Assembly: GCA_938005655.1 (NCBI GenBank)
Contig: CALLNA010000098.1
Span: 1 to 26,964, forward strand
DNA length: 26,964 nt
Origin: an uncultured Novosphingobium sp.
GTDB lineage: Bacteria > Pseudomonadota > Alphaproteobacteria > Sphingomonadales > Sphingomonadaceae
Reading direction: 5' to 3'
The position numbers and the translations under genes are program-made. The notes under the pieces were generated by a model, which worked only from the letters and a program-made list of their open reading frames with translations, did not search any database and was not told where the DNA came from. Shown in pieces: positions 15,585-22,820 of the stretch. Every line of letters starts with the position of its first letter. The stretch's first letter is position 1.

Positions 15585-16589
15585 CTAGCCACGCCCTGCC
15601 GCCACCGCAAGCCGCCGTAGCCCGGCCTTGGCGATCGCGGGCCAGTTTTTCGGCCGCAAGGGCTGCAGCAGCTCGATCCGGTAGCGGGTGCGGACCTCCT
15701 CCATCCAGTCGCGCTTGTAGCCGTCGTTGCCGGTGCCGAAATCGACCAGCGTCACGCCGTCGCGGTCGATCACCTGCTCGAACAGCGCGGCGCTGAGCGT
15801 CGTGCCGGGGGAGAGCGGCTTGGCCTCCTCGACATGGGCGAGCTTGTGGATGAAGGCCGTGCCGGCCTCGACGGTCCAGAACTGCGCGGCGACGGGCTGA
15901 CCCTCGGCCAGGGCCAGGGCGAAGCGGAGGCGGCCCGGAGCGCCTTCCTCGCGGGCGAAGCGGCGCAGGAACGCGGGCGAGCCCTCCTCGGGCTTCCAGC
16001 TTCGCGCATAGATCGCCTCGTAGGCGTCCCAGGCCGCATCGTCGAACTGCGTCAGCAGGCGGACTTCGACCTTGCCTGCCTTGCGCTTGAGCGTGGTGCG
16101 GACCTGGCCCGGGCGGCCGGCAAGGTATTCGGCATAGGTCCGGCCGTTGACCCGCAGGACGTGGTTCACGTCGCATGGCGTCATGGTGGCGAACCATCCG
16201 GCGGCGCGGAATGCCTCGGCCAGGATCGCGGCGTCTTCCTCCGATACCTTCGACAGGACGATCCGCCCGGCGCGCTCGCCGATGTCGCGGGCGATCGTGC
16301 TTAACAGGGCCACGGCATCGGCCCCTTGGCTGACGATCGGCGCGACCCGAAAGCTGTACCAGTTGCCGAGTTCCTGAAGTGCGTCCTGTTCCCGGCGCAG
16401 CGGCAGGACGGCCCGCGCTTTGCCGTCGCGGGCGACCGCAAGCAGCGGTCTTATGCCGCATTCCTCGGCCAGGGCGCGCCACCAGGCGAGCCGGTCGAAC
16501 GGCGCGGCGGCGGCCGGCGCCTCGAGCAGGCGCACCAGCACGGGGGCGCCTTGCACTTCGTTAAGATCGTCGTGGTATTCGACCGCCAT
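15585..16589 (-). CDS. GNAT/FemAB-like acyltransferase of the XrtA locus
   Basis: A 334-aa protein of the double-GNAT FemAB-like family (Acetyltransf_6 type, also annotated as BioF2-like cellulose-biosynthesis acyltransferases). Family segments are YAEYLAGRPGQVRTTLKRKA in the middle, then 'LRFALALAEGQPVAAQFW', and finally VDFGTGNDGYKRDWM near the C-terminus. It has no signal peptide or membrane segment. Such enzymes move an acyl or aminoacyl group from a carrier onto an amine, so it may act with the ACP encoded 40 bases downstream. I chose the ATG at 16589 (AAGG three bases upstream is weak). It is head to head with the ligase gene with almost no space between, so its promoter must lie inside the ligase coding region. 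Confidence 0.87.
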   Translation of the reverse strand: MAVEYHDDLNEVQGAPVLVRLLEAPAAAAPFDRLAWWRALAEECGIRPLLAVARDGKARAVLPLRREQDALQELGNWYSFRVAPIVSQGADAVALLSTIARDIGERAGRIVLSKVSEEDAAILAEAFRAAGWFATMTPCDVNHVLRVNGRTYAEYLAGRPGQVRTTLKRKAGKVEVRLLTQFDDAAWDAYEAIYARSWKPEEGSPAFLRRFAREEGAPGRLRFALALAEGQPVAAQFWTVEAGTAFIHKLAHVEEAKPLSPGTTLSAALFEQVIDRDGVTLVDFGTGNDGYKRDWMEEVRTRYRIELLQPLRPKNWPAIAKAGLRRLAVAAGRG

Positions 16590-16615
16590 TGGCCTTGAAC
16601 AACCCCTTGGACACC

Positions 16616-18142
16616 GTGCCCGCACCATCCGCAACCGCGATCCTGCCGCTCGACCGTCTCGCCCTGAGGGGAGCGGACGGTGATCCCGCGCTCGTGCTGC
16701 GTGGGGAGACGCTTAGCTACAAGGACTTAAGATCGCGTGTCTCTCGCCTGGCCGCCTGGCTGCGGGCCCAGGTCGACGAGGACGGCGCGCGGATCGCCAC
16801 CTGGGCCGCCAAGGGCGAGCTGACCTGCCTGATGCCGCTGGTGACGGCGCGGGCGCGCCTGGTCCACGTGCCGGTCAATCCCCTGCTCAAGCGGGCCCAG
16901 GTCGGCCATATCCTGGCCGATAGCGGTGCGCGCCTGCTGATCGGCACCCCGGCCCGGCTCGCGAGCCTCGAGGACGGAGACGTGCCCGAGGACTGCCGGA
17001 CGATCGGCGAGGCCGAAGCGCTCGGCGAGGCGGCGGCCATGAACGCCGATCTTGCAGAATCGTCTAGTGATCCAAATGAGTTGGCGGCGATCCTTTATAC
17101 ATCGGGTTCGACCGGGAAGCCCAAGGGCGTGATGCTCAGCCACGCCAATATGTGGCTGGGGGCCGAGAGCGTCGCGACCTATCTCGGCCTCGCGCCCGAC
17201 GACCGGACGCTCGCCGTCCTGCCGCTGTCCTTCGACTACGGCCAGAACCAGCTTCTCTCGACCTGGTACGCCGGGGCCTGCGCGATTCCCCTGGACTACC
17301 TGACCCCGCGCGACGTCGTGAAGGCGGTGGAGCGCCACGGCGTCACGACGCTCGCCGCCGTTCCGCCGCTCTGGGTCCAGCTCACCGAGCAGGACTGGCC
17401 CGCCGCGGTCGCCGCTAGCCTGCGCCGCCTGACCAACAGCGGCGGTGCGTTGACGCCGGACCTCGTCCGCCGCCTGCGCGTGTTGTTCCCGCAGGCCCGG
17501 CTGTTCGCCATGTACGGCCTGACCGAGGCCTTCCGCTCGACCTTCCTCGACCCCGCGCTGATCGACACGCATCCGACCTCGATGGGCAAGGCGATTCCCC
17601 ATGCCGAAATCCTGGTCGTCAACGACGCGGGAGAAATTGCCGCGGACGACGAGGAGGGCGAACTGGTCCATTGCGGCCCGCTCGTGGCGCAGGGCTATTG
17701 GCAGGACGCTGCCCGTACCGCCGAGCGCTACAAGCCCGCCCCGGCCGCCTCGCGCTACGGCGGCATGGCCGTCTGGTCGGGCGACCGGGTGCGGCGCGAC
17801 GCCGGGGGGCTGCTCTATTTCGTCGGACGGCGTGACGCCATGATCAAGAGCGCGGGCAACCGGATCAGCCCGCAGGAGATCGAGGAGGCCGCGCTCGCCA
17901 CCGGGCTCGTCGCCGAAGCGGTGGCTCTGGGCATTGCCGACGAGCGCCTGGGCCGGGCGGTCCGCCTGATCGTCCGCGCGGCGCCCGGCCATGCCGACGC
18001 CGAGGAAAGATTGCCGTCTATCCTCTTGCAGGAACTGCCGAATTTCATGCAACCGAAAGTTATCCACTGGCGCGAAGCCATGCCGATCGGTCCCAACGGC
18101 AAGATCGACCGGACGGGCCTCTATGCGGAGCTCGCCGCGTGA
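16616..18142 (+). CDS. Acyl-CoA ligase (AMP-forming), exosortase A-associated
   Basis: ANL-superfamily adenylating enzyme that activates a carboxylic acid with ATP and transfers it to CoA or a carrier protein. The P-loop YTSGSTGKPKG is at residues 161-171 counted from 16616. The YGLTE motif, the hinge region SGDRVRRDAGGLLYFVGRRD and the C-terminal catalytic Lys in IGPNGKIDRTGL are all present. The start is uncertain. No ATG fits, and GTG 16616 (508 aa) or TTG 16607, 16595 or 16589 (up to 517 aa) are possible, none with a good ribosome-binding site. The stop overlaps the decarboxylase start (GTGA). Two internal 60-base stretches (17051-17110 and 18001-18060) have only 29 G+C each, well below the surrounding DNA. 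The acid substrate is unknown. Confidence 0.92.
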   Translation: MPAPSATAILPLDRLALRGADGDPALVLRGETLSYKDLRSRVSRLAAWLRAQVDEDGARIATWAAKGELTCLMPLVTARARLVHVPVNPLLKRAQVGHILADSGARLLIGTPARLASLEDGDVPEDCRTIGEAEALGEAAAMNADLAESSSDPNELAAILYTSGSTGKPKGVMLSHANMWLGAESVATYLGLAPDDRTLAVLPLSFDYGQNQLLSTWYAGACAIPLDYLTPRDVVKAVERHGVTTLAAVPPLWVQLTEQDWPAAVAASLRRLTNSGGALTPDLVRRLRVLFPQARLFAMYGLTEAFRSTFLDPALIDTHPTSMGKAIPHAEILVVNDAGEIAADDEEGELVHCGPLVAQGYWQDAARTAERYKPAPAASRYGGMAVWSGDRVRRDAGGLLYFVGRRDAMIKSAGNRISPQEIEEAALATGLVAEAVALGIADERLGRAVRLIVRAAPGHADAEERLPSILLQELPNFMQPKVIHWREAMPIGPNGKIDRTGLYAELAA

Positions 18143-19365
18143 AGCCGCTCGGCCCGATCCCCGCCGGCTATGATGCGCGCGACGGCGTGCTGGTCATCGA
18201 CGGTCGTCCCGCTACCGAATTGGTCGAGGCGGCCGGCGGCACCCCTCTGTTCGTCTATTCGACCTCCCGCATCCGTGACCGCGTGACGTCGCTGCGCCAG
18301 CATCTGCCCGAGCGGGTGGCGATACATTACGCCGTCAAGGCAAACCCTTATGGGCCAATTCTCAAGCTGTTCGACACTCTTGTCGACGGCTTCGACATCG
18401 CCTCCGGCGGCGAGCTGGAGCTGGTCCGCGCGGCCGGCATCGATCCCGCCGTGGTCAGCTTCGCCGGCCCCGGCAAGCGCGATGCCGAGCTGGAGGCCGC
18501 GATCCTCGCCGGCGTCACGCTCAATCTCGAATCCGAGGCCGAGGCCGACCGGGCCCTGCGGATCGCCGAACGCTTCGGCAAGGCGCCGCGCTTGGCGATT
18601 CGGGTGAACCCCGAGTTCGACCTCAAGGGCTCCGGCATGAAGATGGGCGGCGGGGCCAAGCCCTTCGGCCTCGACGCCGAACGGGTACCCGCCCTGGCCT
18701 GCAGGATCATCGCCGCGGGCGCACAGTGGCGGGGCTTCCATGCCGCCGCCGGCAGCCAGGCGCTCGACGCCGAGGCGATCGTCGAGACCCAGCGCCAGAC
18801 GCTCGACCTGGCGGCCAGGCTGGCGCGGGAGAGCGGCGCGCCGCTGCCGCACTGCAATCTCGGCGGCGGCTTCGGCATCCCCTATTTCCCGGGCGACGAG
18901 CCGCTCGATACCGCCCGGATCGGGCAGGCCCTCGGCGAGCGGCTTGTGGCCTTGCCGCCCGAGCTTGCCGATACCGAGTTCTGCATCGAGCTTGGCCGGC
19001 ATCTGGTGGGAGAAGCGGGCGTCTATCTCTGCCGCGTCGTCGACCGCAAGGTCAGCCACGGCGAGGTCTTTCTCGTCACCGACGGCGGCCTCCACCACCA
19101 GCTCGCCGCCTCGGGCAACTTCGGGACCGTGGTCCGCCGCAACTATCCGGTTGCCGTGGCGACGCGCTTCGGCGCCGCGGTCGAGGAGGAGGCGAGCGTC
19201 GTCGGCTGCCTCTGCACCCCGCTCGATGTTCTCGCCAACAAGGGCGGTTTTCCGCGGGCCGAGGTCGGCGACCTGATCGCGGTGTTCTGCGCCGGGGCCT
19301 ATGGTGCCAGCGCCAGCCCGGCCATGTTCCTCGGCCAGGGGCCGGCGCTGGAGATGCTCGTTTAA
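18139..19365 (+). CDS. PLP-dependent decarboxylase, exosortase A-associated
   Basis: Fold-type III PLP enzyme of 408 aa, related to diaminopimelate and ornithine decarboxylases. The PLP lysine is Lys67 in HYAVKANP, the phosphate-binding loop is GGGFG (242-246), ELGRHLVGEAG lies at 284-294 and GAYGAS at 387-392. The catalytic-Cys motif reads CTPLD (359-363). Diaminopimelate decarboxylases have CESGD, where the Glu reads the far end of the substrate, so a different amino acid is expected. It starts at GTG 18139, overlapping the ligase stop by four bases, so the two enzymes are probably made together. A plausible role is to make an amine that is joined to the acid activated by the ligase; that is inference. 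Confidence 0.93.
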   Translation: MKPLGPIPAGYDARDGVLVIDGRPATELVEAAGGTPLFVYSTSRIRDRVTSLRQHLPERVAIHYAVKANPYGPILKLFDTLVDGFDIASGGELELVRAAGIDPAVVSFAGPGKRDAELEAAILAGVTLNLESEAEADRALRIAERFGKAPRLAIRVNPEFDLKGSGMKMGGGAKPFGLDAERVPALACRIIAAGAQWRGFHAAAGSQALDAEAIVETQRQTLDLAARLARESGAPLPHCNLGGGFGIPYFPGDEPLDTARIGQALGERLVALPPELADTEFCIELGRHLVGEAGVYLCRVVDRKVSHGEVFLVTDGGLHHQLAASGNFGTVVRRNYPVAVATRFGAAVEEEASVVGCLCTPLDVLANKGGFPRAEVGDLIAVFCAGAYGASASPAMFLGQGPALEMLV

Positions 19366-19546
19366 CCTTCCGGCAAGGCGCTGTCCCGCTTTGGGACCGG
19401 CTTCGCAAAACCCTCGTGGACTTCGGCACTTGGGCTCAAGGCTAACGCTATGTTCACCCTTTCGGATCATAGCGAAGGCTGAATAGCCGGCTCGCGCCCG
19501 GACCCGAGCGGTTCGAGGCGGGGCGGTCGCTGCGAGGACGCCGTCG
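19366..19546 (+). promoter_or_regulatory. Leader of the polysaccharide operon with two inverted repeats
   Basis: A 181-base gap with no supported gene, the largest in the window. A short hairpin (GTCCC 19383-19387 and GGGAC 19393-19397, loop of five) lies soon after the decarboxylase stop but has no T-run. Further on, CGCTATG (19446-19452) and CATAGCG (19468-19474) form an exact 7-base inverted repeat with a 15-base spacer, a possible operator. Only a 10-codon open frame (ATG 19450) lies inside it. I looked for a sigma-54 site with GG and GC at the right spacing, as some exosortase loci are controlled by PrsK/PrsR, and found none. GAGGA nine bases before 19547 serves the next gene. Confidence 0.4.
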
Positions 19547-20206
19547 ATGATCACCAGTCGTTTTGCCCGCCTGCTTGCCGGTAGCGCCGTGGCGGCCCTA
19601 TCGATCTCGGGCCCGGCGATCTCCAGCGCGGCCGCCTCCGGTAAGGCCCCGCAGCTTCCGCCCGCCTCCTTCGTCGCCATGCAGGAAGGGCCGGGCGAGG
19701 AATACGTGATCGGCCCGCTCGACGAGCTGACGATCTTCGTCTGGCGCAATCCCGAGCTGGGCGCGAGCGTCCAGGTTCGGCCGGACGGGCGGATCACCAC
19801 GCCGCTGATCACCGACATGCCGGCCGTGGGCAAGACGCCCTCGATGCTGGCCGAGGACATCAAGCTCCAGCTCTCGCAATATATCCAGGAGCCGCTGGTC
19901 TCGGTGATCGTCAACAAGTTCGCCGGCACCTTCAGCCAGCAGGTCCGCATCGTCGGCGCGACCGAGAAGCCCGCTTCGCTGCCTTACCGCGCCAACATGA
20001 CGCTGCTCGACGCGATGATCGCGGTAGGCGGCCTATCCGAATATGCAGCCGGCAACCGGGCCAAGCTGATCCGCTTCGACAAGGAGTCGGGCCGGCAGCA
20101 GGAATATGCGGTCAAGCTGGGCGACCTGCTCAAGAAGGGCGACAGCCGCGCCAACGTGATGCTGAAGCCGGGCGACGTCATCATCATCCCCGAGAGCATG
20201 TTCTGA
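19547..20206 (+). CDS. XrtA/PEP-CTERM system polysaccharide export protein
   Basis: Wza-like polysaccharide export protein of 219 aa. A hydrophobic signal sequence spans about residues 8-29. The polysaccharide export domain starts at YVIGPLDELTIFVWRNPEL and includes the hallmark RPDGRITTPLI, and an SLBB domain covers 'RIVGATEKPASLPYRANMTL' to the end (KPGDVIIIPES). It should form the periplasmic and outer-membrane exit for the polymer. Unlike many Wza-like exporters it has no Cys at all, so it cannot be a lipoprotein and must be held at the outer membrane in another way, possibly by the beta-barrel encoded downstream. First gene of a plus-strand operon of at least seven genes. Confidence 0.94.
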   Translation: MITSRFARLLAGSAVAALSISGPAISSAAASGKAPQLPPASFVAMQEGPGEEYVIGPLDELTIFVWRNPELGASVQVRPDGRITTPLITDMPAVGKTPSMLAEDIKLQLSQYIQEPLVSVIVNKFAGTFSQQVRIVGATEKPASLPYRANMTLLDAMIAVGGLSEYAAGNRAKLIRFDKESGRQQEYAVKLGDLLKKGDSRANVMLKPGDVIIIPESMF

Positions 20207-20225
20207 GCGGGGCGCGCGGGGGGAT

Positions 20226-21752
20226 ATGACCAACCTTTTCGACGAACTGCGCACCGCGCTCTACGCCGTCTGGCATCGCCGCTGGCTGGCGCTCGGGGTT
20301 GCCTGGGCGATCTGCCTGCTCGGCTGGCTGGTCGTGGCGATGATCCCGAACAAGTACGAGGCGAAGACGCGCATCTTCGTCCAGCTCGACGATGCGCTGG
20401 CCGCCAAGATCGGGATCAATTCCGATGACCAGAAGCGCGCGGTGGAGAAGGTCCGCCAGACCCTGGTCAGCGCGATCAACCTGGAGAAGGTGGTCCGCGG
20501 CACGCGCATCGGCGACGACGTCAAGACGCCCAAGGACATGGAGAGCGCGGTGGGTGGCCTGACCAAGGCGGTCAAGGTCGTCAGCGCGCAGGACAACCTG
20601 TTCGAGATCACCGCGACCTCGGGCCGCGGCAACCTGTCCGACGCCGAGAACGCCAAGCTCGCCCAGGACATCGTCCAGAAGCTGATCGACATCTTCCGTG
20701 ACGACAATGTCGCCGGCAACCGCGGCGAGATGGCCCAGACGTTGGAATTCATGAACCAGCAGCTTGCCGACCGCCAGAAGCAACTCGAAGCGGCCGAGCA
20801 GCGTCGCATGGAGTTCGAGGCACACAATCCCGACCTCGCCCAGGGTGGGGCCACCTTGCAGCAGCGGATGGAGGCGAGCCGCGCCGAGATGCGCGGGCTC
20901 GATGCCGATCTCGCCGCCGCCCAGTCCGCGCTGGCCGCGATCAACGGCCAGCTTGCCGGCACGCCCCAGACCCTGCCGGGCGCGGGGCCGACCGGCGGCG
21001 CGCGGGCCGCGCTGGGCCAGGCTCAGGCCGACCTCGCCGCGATGCGCTCGCGGGGGCTCACCGACAGCCATCCCGACGTGATCTCCGCGCGCAACCAGGT
21101 CAACGCCCTGCGGGCCCAGGTCCAGGCCGAGGGCAACAACCCCTCGGGCGGCATCCCGAACCCCGCCTATGCCTCGCTCCAGTCGATCAAGGCCGAGCGC
21201 CAGGCCAACGTCCAGGCGCTGATGGCGCGGCGCGCGGCGATCCAGGGGGATTCGGCGCAGCTCACCGCGCGCCAGATCGCCAACCCGGAGCTGGCCGCCG
21301 AGGCCGCGCGGATCAGCCGCGACTACAACGTGCTCAAGGAACAGTACGACAAGATGCTCCAGGACCGCGAGGAGCTGCGCCTGCGCGGCCAGGTCGAGAC
21401 CGAGCGCTCCATCGTCAAGTTCCAGGTCATCGATCCGCCGATCCTGCCGCGCGCGCCGGCTGCGCCGAACCGGATGCTGCTCCTGCTCGGAGTGTTCTTC
21501 ATCGGCCTGGCCGGGGGCTGCGGCGCGGCCTTCGCCATGAGCCAGATTCGCTCGACCTTCGCGACGGCAGGCAAGCTGGAGAAGGCGCTCGGCCTGCCGG
21601 TGCTCGGCGCGATCTCCGAGACCGTGACCGAGGCGGCGCAGGTGGTGCGCCGGCAGAGGCAGAAGCGGTTCTATGCGGCCAGTGCCGCGCTGGGCGGACT
21701 GTTCGTGATCCTGCTCGCCGCAGAGACGATGCAGTTGCGGATGGTGGGATGA
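20226..21752 (+). CDS. XrtA system polysaccharide chain-length determinant (Wzc N-terminal/GumC-like)
   Basis: Inner-membrane polysaccharide co-polymerase of 508 aa. The first membrane helix is at about residues 20-40 and is followed by the Wzz domain (PNKYEAKTRIFVQ). A long periplasmic coiled-coil region rich in Gln, Glu and Ala follows, then a Pro-rich VIDPPILPRAPAAPNR segment, the usual mark before the last helix. Two more helices lie at about 417-438 and 482-499. It has no kinase domain of its own; that function is encoded by the next gene, four bases downstream. The pair should set polymer length and drive export. GGGGGG lies just before the start. Confidence 0.94.
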   Translation: MTNLFDELRTALYAVWHRRWLALGVAWAICLLGWLVVAMIPNKYEAKTRIFVQLDDALAAKIGINSDDQKRAVEKVRQTLVSAINLEKVVRGTRIGDDVKTPKDMESAVGGLTKAVKVVSAQDNLFEITATSGRGNLSDAENAKLAQDIVQKLIDIFRDDNVAGNRGEMAQTLEFMNQQLADRQKQLEAAEQRRMEFEAHNPDLAQGGATLQQRMEASRAEMRGLDADLAAAQSALAAINGQLAGTPQTLPGAGPTGGARAALGQAQADLAAMRSRGLTDSHPDVISARNQVNALRAQVQAEGNNPSGGIPNPAYASLQSIKAERQANVQALMARRAAIQGDSAQLTARQIANPELAAEAARISRDYNVLKEQYDKMLQDREELRLRGQVETERSIVKFQVIDPPILPRAPAAPNRMLLLLGVFFIGLAGGCGAAFAMSQIRSTFATAGKLEKALGLPVLGAISETVTEAAQVVRRQRQKRFYAASAALGGLFVILLAAETMQLRMVG

Positions 21753-21756
21753 GACG

Positions 21757-22818
21757 ATGACCGAGCACAGCAAGATTCCCCTGCCGTCCGCCGACACCCG
21801 CTCACTGATCGAGCGGGCTGTCAGCCGTTTCGACCTCGGCGGCCTCGCGCCGCCGCCGGTCCCGGCCGACCTCGCGCCGGCGCCGGTCAAGCCGGGCCTG
21901 CGCCATCGCGCGCCCGCGCCGGTTGCGGCTCCGGTCGTGCCCGTTGCCCCGCCCGCAGCGCCGGTTCCGGCGGCTGAGGCCGCTCCCGTGGCGGCGGTCG
22001 TCCCGGCTCCGGTCGTCGAGACGCCTGCGGCCCCCGCGCCGGCTGTTCCGGTGCCTCCCGCTGCCGCGCCGGCCGTGTTCTCCGCGGTCCGCCATCCGAT
22101 CGACCGCGCCCACCTCCGCGACCAGGGGCTGATCGTGCCCGAGGGCGCCGTCAGCGCGCTCCTGGAGGAGTTCCGCATCGTCAAGCGCCAGCTCTTGCTC
22201 CAGGCCGCCGAGTTGCGGTGCGAGGGCGCGGGAGCAGCCGCTCAGCGGGTGCTGATCTGCTCGCCCCATCCGGGCGAGGGGAAGACCTACTGCGCGCTGA
22301 ACCTCGCCCTGGCGATGGCGGCGGAGAAGGAGAGCGAGGTCATTCTCGTCGATGCCGACTTCGCCAAGCCCTCGGTGCTTTCGGCGCTCGGCCTGCCGGG
22401 CGGCCCGGGCCTGATGGACGCCCTGGCCGATCCCGCGATCGACGTCGCCGATTGCGTGGTCGGCACGGATGTTCCCGGCCTCTGGGTCCTGCCCGCGGGC
22501 GAGGCGACGACGTCGGATTCCGAATATCTCTCGACCTCGCGGGCCAGGACCGTGCTCGATCGCTTGAGCGAAGGCGCGCCGAACCGCATCGTGATCTTCG
22601 ATTCGCCTCCGGCGCTGGCGGCCTCGCCCGCGGCGGAGTTGGCGAAATATGTCGGCCAGGCGCTCGTCGTCGTGCGCGCCGACCGGACGGGGCAGGGCGC
22701 CCTGGAGGATGCGGTCTCGCTCCTCTCGGCCTGCCCCAACATCCAGTTGCTGTTGAATGGGGTCCAGTTCAGCCCGAGCGGCCGCCGCTTCGGAGCCTAC
22801 TACGGGTATGGAGGGTGA
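21757..22818 (+). CDS. XrtA-associated tyrosine autokinase (BY-kinase)
   Basis: Bacterial tyrosine kinase of 353 aa, the cytoplasmic partner of the chain-length protein. Walker A is SPHPGEGKT (169-177), Walker A' VILVDADF (195-202) and Walker B VIFDSPP (279-285). The C-terminal tail has three tyrosines (348, 349, 351) in AYYGYGG as likely autophosphorylation sites, a small cluster compared with Wzc. The N-terminal region carries a Pro/Ala/Val-rich linker of about 78 residues (31-108) between a short conserved head, SLIERAVSRFDLGGLAP, and the kinase domain, which is unusually long. It lies between the chain-length and beta-barrel genes with gaps of a few bases. Cycles of phosphorylation should control polymer export. 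Confidence 0.93.
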   Translation: MTEHSKIPLPSADTRSLIERAVSRFDLGGLAPPPVPADLAPAPVKPGLRHRAPAPVAAPVVPVAPPAAPVPAAEAAPVAAVVPAPVVETPAAPAPAVPVPPAAAPAVFSAVRHPIDRAHLRDQGLIVPEGAVSALLEEFRIVKRQLLLQAAELRCEGAGAAAQRVLICSPHPGEGKTYCALNLALAMAAEKESEVILVDADFAKPSVLSALGLPGGPGLMDALADPAIDVADCVVGTDVPGLWVLPAGEATTSDSEYLSTSRARTVLDRLSEGAPNRIVIFDSPPALAASPAAELAKYVGQALVVVRADRTGQGALEDAVSLLSACPNIQLLLNGVQFSPSGRRFGAYYGYGG

Positions 22819-22820
22819 CG

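Noticed and set aside
19383..19397. GTCCC/GGGAC hairpin as a terminator after the decarboxylase gene
   Set aside because: The stem is only five base pairs and there is no T-run. Readthrough into the polysaccharide operon cannot be excluded.
19450..19482. Ten-codon open frame in the polysaccharide operon leader as a leader peptide
   Set aside because: There is no ribosome-binding site and no run of identical regulatory codons. It overlaps the inverted repeat, which is the simpler explanation.
18121..19950. A 609-codon minus-strand open frame opposite the decarboxylase and export genes
   Set aside because: It spans two well-supported plus-strand genes and an intergenic region, and its product has no recognisable domain. 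It is a compositional shadow.
22218..22820. Possible upstream extension of the beta-barrel gene through the kinase gene
   Set aside because: The frame is open but the product before 22821 is low-complexity Arg/Gly sequence. The ATG at 22821 has a strong ribosome-binding site and is followed by a clear signal peptide.
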